Source of the DNA: Meconema thalassinum
Lineage: Eukaryota > Arthropoda > Insecta > Orthoptera > Tettigoniidae
Reading direction: 5' to 3'
DNA: 64,000 nucleotides
Assembly: GCA_946902985.2 (NCBI GenBank)
Contig: OX336395.1
Coordinates: 284,389,065-284,453,064 of the forward strand
Part shown: positions 1 through 9,573 of the stretch, piece after piece
How positions within the stretch are numbered: position 1 is the first letter of the stretch
Layout of the letters: every line of letters starts with the position of its first letter
The notes under the pieces: model-generated
What the model was told of the DNA's origin: nothing
What the model saw: the letters and a program-made list of their open reading frames with translations, nothing else
Database searches by the model: none
Translations under genes and position numbers: made by a program

Positions 1-1830
1 TCCAAGTTGTAAAACCAATATCTCTTTCTTTAGCCTGAAATAGCTAAATTGTCACTAGTCTCAAACTATCTCAATTTGTTAAATAAATCATTCATTATTT
101 TGTTTTTATCTCTCTTGCTAGAATAACGGTTAGGCAGGACCTTCTCTTCCCTGATTCTTCTCCTAAAATTACTTTCTATTTATTGAAAAAGGCAATGACT
201 GACTTAACGAAAACTCTATCACTTGTGGCGTTTAAAACAAAACTTCCAATAACAACATTTGCAAAGTTTCTCTTAGCTATTACAGCAAATTCTGGTAAAC
301 TATTAAGGCCAGTATAGCTCGCTCTGCCAGCTTCCTTTTTGCAGAGAATTTCTCTCTGACTTATAATTTACCGTTCAAATTTTGGTTTCGTTTAAGTTAA
401 GGTTTGAGGTTTTTCCTCTATTCTGAACTTTTAGTCGTCACTTTGATGGGTAAGAGTTTAGCCTGCGTTGGATGCAACAATTGGTACTCTTTAAAGATTC
501 CACTAATAATAATAAAAACTTTGCTAAAAGTACTCGAGTTGCTTAATCTCTTCCCACTTTGGGGACATTCGGCCGTTCTGTCGGACATCCGACATTGTCT
601 AGTAATAAAATTATCACAACAAATTCAAATCCTTCTAGAATTTCAGAATGCTTTCTAAAATCACACTCTTTCGAAGGGAAAGTGCCTAAATCCTTTCATT
701 TTGGCATACCTTGCCTTGCCAGAGTATCACCCTTCCCCATAGTACTAGAATATCTGCTCGGGAGGGAAAGAGCACTTAGAGATTGCTTACAGGAGACCTC
801 AGCTCACGCTGCACCCCCCGTTGGCATTGCCCATGACCCCGCACATTTTAGGGACTTCACAGGCTTCGTGCAGTGGAGCCTCTTTCTAAATCTTTTCTTT
901 CTTTCTGTTTGGTGTTGGATCTGTCTAAAATTGTTTCCACTCCTACACCCACCTCCTTTTCTCTCTCATCATCTTCCCTTAGGTAGTGTTAGCACTCAGT
1001 ATTAACCTACCACACTTCCTTCCAACTCCTCGAAATATTTAATTCCGATGAAAGAGTACATAGAGGTTACAGCGGGTATAGTCTTCAAAACATAAAGATG
1101 CTGAGAAATATCGCACATGATGGATCACTGAGGGCAAAGAACAAAATCTTCAAATAAGAGACATACAAAAATCCAAACATATTAACACATGGTCGAAGCG
1201 TCACTTCTACACATGTATTTTGTTTTAATGAACACCTCTCTAGAGTTGGCGGAAAGGCATTCGGTTGCAGGAAAAAACGTTGCCTCATTGGAACTTTCTC
1301 CACCTCCATCCCAACCCGGTACAAACGGGAATAACATACACATCCTAATTAGCTATATGAAACGATAAATACAGTAATAAAGATTTTCCAGAGTTTACAT
1401 ACGCATTAAAGATAAGCCAATACATATCGAGGGCGAACATGAAAGGCCTTGAACGCCACCTATCTCCTCTTTTCTGCTCTGCCTGAGGCTACAGAAATCC
1501 GTGAAGTGCGACATGCGACAGCGTAGACACGCCCACTCGAACGCAAATTTAGAAATGTAATGATCATAAGGGAATTGTAGAATTTGAAGGGAACTATAAA
1601 TCTTCAGCCAAATATTATGAAGTCATTTGCTTCGGCAAAGCACGGAGGAAACATAATATTTTATGAAATAAGCAGAGACTATAGCACTTTGCCAGGAAAA
1701 CCAAATATATTTGTTAATCCAGTAACATGACCTGGGGTTCTCCATGTGAGCGAATAAGCCCTTATGACACTCTACAATTTATGATTGTTCCCAGGATCAA
1801 ATTTGAAATTGAATCATATTGATCGGATTG
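1..1830. other. No recognisable gene
   Basis: AT-rich sequence. Open frames on both strands are short, start at random places and carry no motif I recognise. I see no terminal repeats, tRNA-like boxes or splice-bounded exon. A 33-codon minus-strand stretch near 180-330 reads smoothly but I cannot name it. Confidence 0.5.
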
Positions 1831-1949
1831 GTGATAAACACTTAGAACTGTGCAAAACGTTTAAATACTAGTGCAACTAAATGAGTGTACCTAGGTGTAT
1901 ATTGTAAATATCATAACCAATACTTGTAGGCATGTAACCTAAGTGTAGA

Positions 1950-1987
1950 GGATCTGATGATCGCTTGACGAACGACACAGGTCATCC
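1950..1987 (+). ncRNA. Degenerate hammerhead-ribozyme motif (Penelope type)
   Basis: The order of elements is GGAT, CTGATGA, a short TCG/CGA stem around a CTTGA loop, then GACAC where an active hammerhead needs GAAAC, then GTC and ATCC. GGAT and ATCC can pair as stem I. It matches the better copy at 4668-4708, but the second core box is mutated and stem II is shorter. The flanks on both sides (about 1870-2090) also resemble those of the second copy (about 4585-4810), so this is a copy of the same repeat. Probably inactive. Confidence 0.5.
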
Positions 1988-2422
1988 AAGTTTATTTAAT
2001 AATTTGCTAAATTTATTTTAAGATTAACGAACCACCTGATACAATAGGGTGCAATCGTGTTGACCGTCTGAAGAACATTAAATTTCGATGCATAATTATA
2101 GAATATTTAAGATTAGGAAGGATTGGTGGCCACACTATTCCTGCAATTGCCTGGAGTTAAAATGACAAGCCAAAAATACTACTTAAGATACGATTGGAGG
2201 TAGTCGCAAAAGCATCTTACTACCAATTTTCTCAGGACAGGATCTCGCTCTTTTCTTGTGTTCAGAATATAGTAATTTAGTCGGCCACGGATCATTTGGC
2301 TACCTATACCGTTATAATACTGGAATCCACACAAATATACAAAGTTCAGGACAGGCAACTAATAACATGTGGTTGTGCTTAACATAATGTACATTTCACG
2401 TATGAGAATAAGATCTATTTTT

Positions 2423-2492
2423 CAATAGCTCAGTGGATAGAGCAACGGCATACCTTAAGGGAGGACATGGGTTTGAGTTCAGCGCGAGGCAG
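2423..2492 (+). repeat. tRNA-like SINE head or tRNA pseudogene
   Basis: TAGCTCAGTGGATAGAGCA resembles a tRNA D-arm (A box), and GGGTTTGAGTTC about 30 bases later resembles a decayed B box. No convincing acceptor stem closes it and no clear tail or target duplication is seen. I read it as a SINE fragment rather than a working tRNA gene. Confidence 0.45.
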
Positions 2493-2700
2493 TCAATATA
2501 ATGCACTAACTTCAATTTACCCGGATTGCACTTTCCTTACGATATACATCATAATAACTAAGAGTTTCAAATTATTATCAGCACGATCTGAATACACAAC
2601 CTGTTAATCCCTAAATATCATTGGTGAGAAGACGATGGCGGTCAGGTCATTTCATTTATATGATGCAACAAATAGTAACCGAATAAGGTACAGTACTTAC

Positions 2701-2814
2701 CACTCTCAAATCTCCAACACTCACTAAAGACGGTGTTCCTAAGTTGATGCATGGAACAAACTCTGGTATGGAGAATTCTTCTTTCTTGATATCCTCAGTG
2801 AGATTGGAATCATT
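2701..2814 (-). CDS. Host exon, acidic N-terminal region of a probable zinc-finger-type gene
   Basis: On the minus strand a 114-base exon (38 codons, no stop) is bounded by a good acceptor (pyrimidine-rich, ending TCTCTGCAG) and a near-perfect donor (GTG then GTAAGTAC). Both edges are phase 0. The peptide begins NDSNLTEDIKKEEF and continues with a Pro/Val-rich stretch. Short acidic exons with KKEE or VKEE motifs are typical of regions upstream of zinc fingers in insect multi-exon genes. It has the same phase and style as the minus-strand exons at 31657-31743 and 32348-32413, so I infer one gene running leftwards off the window. The 28.8-kb intron this implies is filled with transposons. The link between exons is inference; the splice signals are seen directly. 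Confidence 0.55.
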
Positions 2815-3130
2815 CTGCAGAGAATATATTTTGTTTCACTAACACGTTCCTAGGTGGAATTAAATCTTACACAGGAATCCATTACTATGACTCCTTTCAA
2901 ACAAAATGCGACATAAAATAAATTTATCAGAAATTTTGTACAGAATATAACTTATATTTTCAGATTTAACATACCAGACTTCAGTAAGTTTTTTAGCTGA
3001 TAACCATACATACAGTACATATGTGACGACAACAAAGTATACTCCGAGATTGCGAGCCAAGTCTACTTAGGAAGATATTGCAGGGAGAAAGGTGCACGAG
3101 AAGGCTGCGGAAGGAGCAATCGATCTCTGA

Positions 3131-3481
3131 ACTGCGCCTGATTTAATACATGGAAATGAATACATAAATAACAGAAGAGATAGACAATACACAACAGGTA
3201 GGAACCTACAAAATAGTAATATAAATAAACATGACCCATATTCAAAGTCAGGGGTATATTCTACAACGAGCCAAGACACTGGTTGTCAAGCTAATTACAT
3301 TGGACAGAGCGGAAGACGAGTAGATACACGTTATAATGAACATAGGAATGCGATAAGATACGGAACACATTCAGCCGTATGCGAACATAAGTGTGACGCG
3401 GGACACAGCTTTACTAACACCAAGACGGACCTAAAAATAATTCATCACGAATCGAAAGGCAGAGCTCTTGACATAAAGTAA
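3131..3481 (+). pseudogene. Penelope-like element, C-terminal GIY-YIG endonuclease fragment
   Basis: An open stretch of about 116 codons ends at a TAA at 3479-3481. It contains KSGVYS, then about 16 residues later ANYIGQSGRR, then DTRYNEHRNAI and a CEH motif. GVY...YIG followed by a basic run and R..EH is the GIY-YIG nuclease pattern that follows the reverse transcriptase in Penelope-like elements. No reverse transcriptase is visible upstream, because a stop at 3128 and unrelated sequence precede it. So this is a 5'-truncated remnant. The orientation matches the hammerhead motif at 4668-4708, which is also a hallmark of these elements. Confidence 0.65.
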
Positions 3482-3499
3482 GCAATATAGATACACCTA

Positions 3500-4257
3500 G
3501 CCAAACGAAACAATCCCAACAATCTAAGTGAACACACTTTAATGTAGAGCTCACCCCTCTTTACCCTACTAAAAAACACACCCTGTCGGGAACAAGACAC
3601 AACTTAGCGATAGAGACAAACTAGATAAAAAAGGGTGGGGGGGATTAGGGGGTTTTAATAGGTACATGTTATCCGGATCAGGTGTACGATGTACTCTTTT
3701 CTGAAAAAAAAACAAGGCCCGTATTCGCAGCAGTATTAAAGGTGCCGGGACGTCCTCAAAGACCGGGCAGCGCTTAGTTTGAATGACTATTGGTCCATGC
3801 GTGGCGGGGAATGTTCCACGGTCTTTAATAGTTGTATACCCTCCGCATTCAATAACATACATCTTATCCAGATTTGGCCAAACGAAACAATCCCAATAAT
3901 CTAAATGAACACACTTTAATGGAGCTCACCCCTCTTCACACTACTAAAAAAACACCCTGTCGGAATCAAGACACAGCTTAGCGATACAGACAAACTAGAT
4001 AAAAAAAGGGAGGGGGGGGGGGAATCAGGGGGTTTTAATAGGTAAATGTTTTCTGGATCAGGTGTACGATGTACTTTTTTCTGGAATAAACCAAGGCCCG
4101 TATTCGCGGCAGTATTAAAGGTGTAGGGACGTCCTCAAAGACCGGGCAGCGCTTAGTTTGAATGGCTATGGGTCCACGCGTGGCGGGGAATGTTCCACGG
4201 TCTTTAATAGTTGTATACCCATGTCATTCAATAACATACATCTTATCTAGATTTGGC
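3500..4257. repeat. Tandem duplication, two units of about 377-381 bp
   Basis: Unit 1 (3500-3876) and unit 2 (3877-4257) both begin GCCAAACGAAACAATCCC and stay collinear throughout. They share a G-rich tract, the GATCAGGTGTACGATGTAC segment and the GTTCCACGGTCTTTAATAG segment. They differ by scattered substitutions and small indels. The pair begins just after the Penelope endonuclease stop, so it may be 3' untranslated sequence of that element that duplicated. Unit 2 has an 11-G run at 4012-4022. Confidence 0.8.
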
Positions 4258-4667
4258 AACATCCCACATAAACACATCGCAATGACTTCGCACAACACAT
4301 AGGAACAGGGGGTGGGGGGAAAGGGGAACACCAGTGTCGTTGAGTTAACAGCCCATTTCAGTCGACCACACCTAGAGTAAGAGTGAACACGAAACTGCTC
4401 GTAGCTCCAGCGAGGAAGACAACCAGATAAGTAGTAGACTGTAATATTACAGTTTAACCATAGTTGATTTTTTACAACCATATTGTCACTCCAAATATAC
4501 AATCTGCGGATATCTATCACCACTTAACATTTCACCTAACATAATTTATATACTACATTTAGCATACAACGACAGTTGCATTACCAATACTGCAACTAGA
4601 TAATTGTACATATTGTAAATATTTTCACCTGTATTTTCAAACATAGATTTTATAGCCTACGTGTAAT

Positions 4668-4708
4668 GGATCTGATGATGATCGCTTGACGATCGAAACT
4701 GGTCATCC
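4668..4708 (+). ncRNA. Hammerhead ribozyme-like motif (minimal stem III, Penelope type)
   Basis: Core box CTGATGA (4672-4678) is followed by a stem II of GATCG and CGATC (5 bp) closed by a CTTGA loop, with one extra T next to the core. Box GAAA is at 4695-4698. A minimal stem III follows, CTGG, then the GTC cleavage triplet at 4702-4704. Stem I is GGAT (4668-4671) pairing with ATCC (4705-4708). All the conserved hammerhead positions are present. Hammerheads with a tiny stem III are known from the terminal repeats of Penelope-like elements, and a Penelope endonuclease remnant lies 1.2 kb upstream in the same orientation. Predicted cleavage is after C4704. Catalysis is not demonstrated; the extra T and short stem I may weaken it. 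Confidence 0.65.
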
Positions 4709-5082
4709 TGGTGCATTTATTAATCTCATGTAATTTATTTCAGGTTTAGGGCATAACCCAGTTCTTTTGGGCACACTCGTGTTGACCGGCTGAGAAGCAC
4801 TAAACTCCTGACAATACATTGAGTTGGAAGTTAACTGGACATTAATACACGTGGGAATAATAAACAATTAGAATGAACCGGAAGGATATGAAGTGGAAGT
4901 CGGAAACACTTACTCATCACAGTATAATACTTGTCGAATGGCTTGGCAGTGAGAGTGTGCATCCAACCGCATGGTATTGAAAATTGGACAAAGTGAGCGA
5001 AATCCTTGAAAATATTGTACACTATAATTCGTTAGAGCGGAATACGCTAGTGACGCATCAAACATTTCACATAATTACTTGT

Positions 5083-5086
5083 GTAC
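5083..5086. repeat. Target-site duplication, left copy (GTAC)
   Basis: GTAC directly precedes the 5' LTR and recurs at 19486-19489 directly after the 3' LTR. Four base pairs is a usual length for Ty3/Gypsy integration. Confidence 0.85.
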
Positions 5087-5164
5087 TGCCCCCGTAATTG
5101 AATTATGTAGAGACCACGGAGGCTATATTTGAAAATATAATTAGAGTTATGGTTGTCATAGTTA

Positions 5165-5248
5165 TGACGTGGGTAGTCATGACGTAAGCACGGATGACGT
5201 AAATGTTATGCCAGCAGGCTACTTGAGCTGAGAATCTCAGTGACGTCA
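5165..5248 (+). promoter_or_regulatory. Array of CRE/ATF-like TGACGT motifs in the LTR
   Basis: TGACGT occurs at 5165, 5180 and 5195, exactly 15 bp apart, and a full palindrome TGACGTCA sits at 5241-5248. TGACGC variants follow at about 5279 and 5534. The same set is at 15464, 15479, 15494 and 15540 in the 3' LTR. TGACGTCA is the classic binding site of CREB/ATF bZIP factors. The placement near the 5' edge of the LTR suits an enhancer; function is inferred. Confidence 0.55.
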
Positions 5249-5583
5249 TGCATTTAATCGAGAATGTTCCAAGATTTATGACGCAGTCGCAGGAAACGAG
5301 GAATTCTGCTGAGGAAGAAACTATGCTATTGGAGGAGAGGCATGAACCAATCAACGATAGTTTAAAGGAAGACGGAGATTGCTAAAACTATGGTATTTTT
5401 ATTACTTTTGGAATGCAGAATTGTGGAAATCCATTTGCAGTAAAAGCATTGATTTGGAATTTTGGTGAAATTTATTTTCAGTTTTTGAATTTTGAAAATC
5501 CGTCATGTATTAACGAAGTTGGAAGTTTTAGCGATGACGCAGTACCACGCTTTGGAAGGGATGGAAACGCCCCTCGTGAAGTT

Positions 5584-5593
5584 AATAAAAGGG
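5584..5593 (+). promoter_or_regulatory. TATA-like site, alternative LTR promoter
   Basis: TAATAAAAGG lies about 340 bp downstream of the TGACGT cluster and is followed by a pyrimidine-rich stretch that could hold a start site. If used, it would leave a repeat region of about 3 kb before the AATAAA, which is unusual. The TATAAATA at 8403 is the more orthodox candidate. Confidence 0.3.
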
Positions 5594-8402
5594 CTTGCGC
5601 AGAAGAGAGGAGCCTCTTTCGTTCTCTGATCATTCTGAGATCTCATTCTCAGAGCATCGAAGTCTATTGTGAAAGTTCTTTTCTTATACATTCATTATAG
5701 TGAGACGTCGAAGTGAACAGCAGTGAAAAGAATCGTCTTTATAACGTGTGGCGAGGCCACTATATTAACGAGATCCAAGTCAAACTAGGTGAAGTTGAAA
5801 CGGACCTTAGAAAGCTTCTACAAGTTTAGCTTCGAACAGTTAGCGGTCTACGATAAGCTAATTGTATTGTGCAGTGCTTCATGCAGTTATAGAGAAAAGC
5901 TGAACAATTTCGACCGATTAGTTCGAAAGATATTAGCAGTTTTATACGACTGAGAAAAGTGATTATCTCGCCACAAGAGAAGCACTTTTGTATAGCCAGA
6001 ATCAACGCAACGGCTGACGCTGCGAGTGGAATAGAAAGACTTCAGATTGCTTGGTTACAGAACAATACAGTATAATGGAGCAATTAAATACGGCAGTTTG
6101 TTCTTCTAACATTACAACCGAAGAGTAGATGGAAGGCTAAGGGCTTATTGCAATTGGGACATACTTCAACGGAGTAAGATAGCGACATGGAACTTCGCTA
6201 ATTGCTATTCCACACAAGCGAACATGCGGTGAATACCATCTACACCCATGTTTCGTAATAAAAGGCTGAATACCATCGAACAGCCATAGAAACAATTTCA
6301 TACTCTGAATATGAATAATTTCTTCGGAAATTTCTACAAAACTTCATGACGATTGTCTACTGGAACTTCAGGGAATTTTTCAAGAGAGGTCAGGGATATC
6401 CCGACTCACAAAGAAGATTATTGCCGGAAGGATGTCTATTCGTCTTCGAGGAGCAGAGCGATTCACGGAGAGGGAAGCAGTTCGATTATCCGAGGGTGCT
6501 ATTTCCTATTTCGAGGATGGAGCTCCGCTTTAACGTGGTGAAATGGATCCATCAGCAGTCTTCTTTGGGGAAATTTCCTCTGGAACATCAATCGGCAGAT
6601 AAGGTAGTCGTGAACGTTTATTGTATTTGAGTATACTAATGATGTTTGAGCAACCATTTTTCCCATATTTTTATCCTCATGTTTTTGCCCTATTTTCTTG
6701 TTGAGATTCTTATTCTCAGTACACCTTGATGAGTTTTGCATTTTTCGACGATTTATTAAGACATCGTTATGTCATGGTCATAGTAAATGATTTTGAATCA
6801 GTTGAGACTGATATTTAGATTTTTCAATAATTAATATATTTTTGATAGTCACGATTTGACTGTAAGTTAATGATTTTTATGGCAGATTTAAATTCAGACA
6901 GCGTGTCATTTTATTAAAGTAATTCTACCCCAGTTTAATTACTTTGACCAATTTTCTGTCATCATCAAGAAGGAAGAACATTTAAATGATTTTAGAGCGT
7001 TAAAATCTCTTACGTTGTCGACGATCTTGGAAATACTAGTCGTTATTTGAATTGATTGCAACACAGACATTTATCGTCAGTCATGAATGAACATTGCATT
7101 ATAGACACTTTTGTGAAAGAGTAACTTTAATAATGAATTTTTGAATGCATTAAAGTCAAGTACTTTTGTTAGGAGTTTTTCTCAATTAGAGATTTATAGA
7201 ACGATGTTTGCATTCCCCAGTCTAATTGGATTCTATTCGACTACTTTGCATTTTTAGTCGCACTTTATTTGAAGATAGTATTTTCATACTACATTTCTTT
7301 TAAGATGTTAATCTTAAATTTTGATAGACCAGACAGGCGTATATAAGCGTATTCACCATTAAATTTGTTTGTGATTGGCAAGTTTTGACTTCATTTCGGT
7401 TCATGAATGAAATCCACGAAGGTTATAGAAAAACAGTTTTGAAACAAGTAATGATTATAAAAAAATTTAAGTGGAACTATGAATGTATAATCGCTAGTGC
7501 AGCGCGTGTTGAAAGTCGCTGAGGTATAATGCCCTTGAATATGAAGGAAGTTCCCACAGGAATAAATGTTAAAGAATTATTTGTGGAAGTTTTGTAAGTT
7601 ATGTGGAAGTTTAATACCATATAGATTAATATATGATGATTTTGGGCATATTTTTAATGCAGATTGTGCATTAACTTGTTAGCGAAGGATTTTCCACTGG
7701 AGTAAGATTGTCATAGTTCATTGAAAATAAATCAAGTGAATTACTGTTATAATTAACACGAGTTTTGAAAGAATTTGAGATAAGATTTTGAATGAAGGTT
7801 GCCGTCACAAATCATTATTAAAACCTTTATTAAACCAGATTGTGACATTAATATGTATAACTAACCTTCATTGGTCGATTATATTAATCACGATTATGAA
7901 AATTACCAACCGAATGGACATGTGGTCAATGTATTTCTGAAATTAATAATTTAAACAATTTAATGTTAATATTGTAAATAATTGCTGTAAATATTTTTGA
8001 AAATAATGTAAAACGAGAGTGATGTTAAAGGCGTGCTTATAATATTTTTATTGTCTTTGACAAATATTATAAACAATTTCTAATTGTTATAAATAATTTA
8101 TGTGATTTTGTTATAAACATTTAAGAGCTAATTAAACAATTGGATGAGAAGTTAACAAGTTTAAGGAATTAACATAGTGATCCAATAGGATGTGAGCAAA
8201 GTACTTGAAAGATTTGCGTAAATATAATGTGAATTGTCTTATAGACATTTAAAAGCTTCAGAGCGCAGGCTGTATGTTACGCAACATAGCAGGTGAGAAG
8301 GGAGTCCATTCAACCAGTACGCAACAGGTTCGAGGGTAGCTCGCAGCTGGGCCAACATCTGGTTCACAGAGAGTGAGGTCGTACACACTCCGGCCTTGCG
8401 AC

Positions 8403-8410
8403 TATAAATA
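8403..8410 (+). promoter_or_regulatory. TATA box candidate of the LTR
   Basis: TATAAATA lies about 250 bp before the AATAAA at 8652. Initiation about 30 bp downstream would define a repeat region near 240 bp and a U5 near 300 bp, leaving a U3 of about 3.3 kb. The same site is at 18910-18917 in the 3' LTR. Confidence 0.4.
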
Positions 8411-8651
8411 CCATTCTCATGTTTATTAAAAGGAAACCAAATGCTCTATATATGTCACACCCTGACGTCCTTTTCCAATCCAATAGTGTTATGAATATTA
8501 CGTTATTTGGAGCTCTTGGGAGCTAAAATGTTTTATATCATGTTGTATGACAATTTTTTGCAAGTCCTACTGAGGACGTAGTCAGATTGACTTGGGCTAC
8601 TGATAGCCACGTTGATTTTGTTGTGTTAGTAAAATCTTACCCTTTATTAGA

Positions 8652-8657
8652 AATAAA
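8652..8657 (+). terminator. Polyadenylation signal of the LTR
   Basis: AATAAA followed by TTTTGTAC and T/G-rich sequence about 320 bp before the LTR end. In the 3' LTR it is at 19159-19164, where it would end the genomic transcript. Confidence 0.5.
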
Positions 8658-8985
8658 GATTTTGTACAGTTCAAAGTTCTCGTCTTCGTTCTGGCTCATT
8701 TTTAAATGTCATGGTGGAGGTTATTGTGTGAACAGACTTTAGTGATCCTGTTGTCAACTCAAACCCCGAGATAATTAAGAGGTAAGTAACGGTAAGTATG
8801 AACCCCCGTCTATTTTGGTGTGTTCCACAATGATTTCCTGTGAACTTCTGTGCTCTTATCCGGATAGTATCTGTCAGTGCCATTTTCATTGATGTAACTA
8901 TGCCGGTGCGATTGATAATTGGCAATCCGATTGAGGGGGCGGATATCTGACAGCCTACTATCCAGGTAAACGGGGACAGAAAGAT

Positions 8986-9014
8986 TGGCGCACCTAAAAC
9001 GTTGGGGCTCGATT
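8986..9014 (+). promoter_or_regulatory. Primer-binding site region, with an imperfect second copy at 9053-9081
   Basis: Seven bases after the LTR the sequence TGGCGCACCTAAAACGTTGG starts with TGG, as expected for complementarity to the CCA end of a tRNA primer. A close variant, TGGCAAACCTAAAACGTGAG, recurs 67 bp downstream. I cannot assign the tRNA without a tRNA set. Confidence 0.55.
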
Positions 9015-9081
9015 CAACATAACTGGATTACCAGGTTGAACGCCAGTAAGAGTGGCAAACCTAAAACGTGAGGTTCGATTA

Positions 9082-9573
9082 GACTCAAATAAAGAGGTTG
9101 ATTCTTTGTTAGATGTCTAGGCCAATTGTAGTATTTAAGAGTGTGATTATATAGGAATTAAATGTTGTATTGTGTTAGGAAAATTACACTCAGAAAAGAT
9201 CAGATCTTATACAACTTGAGAAAGGTTAAATAGGCTGGAAACTTAGAAAAATCGCCTATAATCTGGAATCTTATTTTATTTGACCGGCTTATGACATTTT
9301 AGTCATATTAAAGATAAAATTAAATTATTTGGATTGTAAATGTAAATTAATTGTGTTAGGGTATTTTAAAATGAGCCAGAGAAATTTGAACATGTGCTTG
9401 AGTTTGTTTCAACATGAAGTATCTTCGAAGGTTAATTATAAGGTAGTTATAAGTTAGATTTAAGACAGAAAGTTGATCAAAATTATATATGGTGAAAAGT
9501 GTTGCTCAAATGTTGTTATTTTGCTCTTTTGATGTATGTCCCTACAGCAATCCATTTTTTGAATAATATTGTA
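9082..9573 (+). other. Untranslated leader of the retrotransposon
   Basis: AT-rich, with multiple stops in all plus frames. It lies between the primer-binding region and the preferred gag start at 9574. A hydrophobic 25-codon extension (ATG at 9499) is in frame with gag, but its start context is weaker. Confidence 0.5.

Larger units (their letters stand above)
5087..8978 (+). repeat. 5' LTR (3892 bp)
   Basis: It begins TGCCCCCG and ends GGGGACA, giving TG...CA termini. This is far longer than the few hundred to two thousand bases usual for Ty3/Gypsy LTRs. It holds a TGACGT array near its start, two TATA-like sites, an AATAAA site near the end and two GTAAGT donor-like sites at 8782 and 8792. 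A 95-codon open frame (5413-5700) is present in both LTRs, but LTR identity alone explains that, and I see no domain in it. Confidence 0.93.

Noticed and set aside
559..1005. 148-codon plus-strand frame near the left edge
   Set aside because: No motif, no splice or promoter context, and ordinary composition for chance frames.
5413..5700. 95-codon frame in the LTR, present in both copies
   Set aside because: Both LTRs derive from one template at integration, so its duplication is not evidence of selection; no domain is seen.
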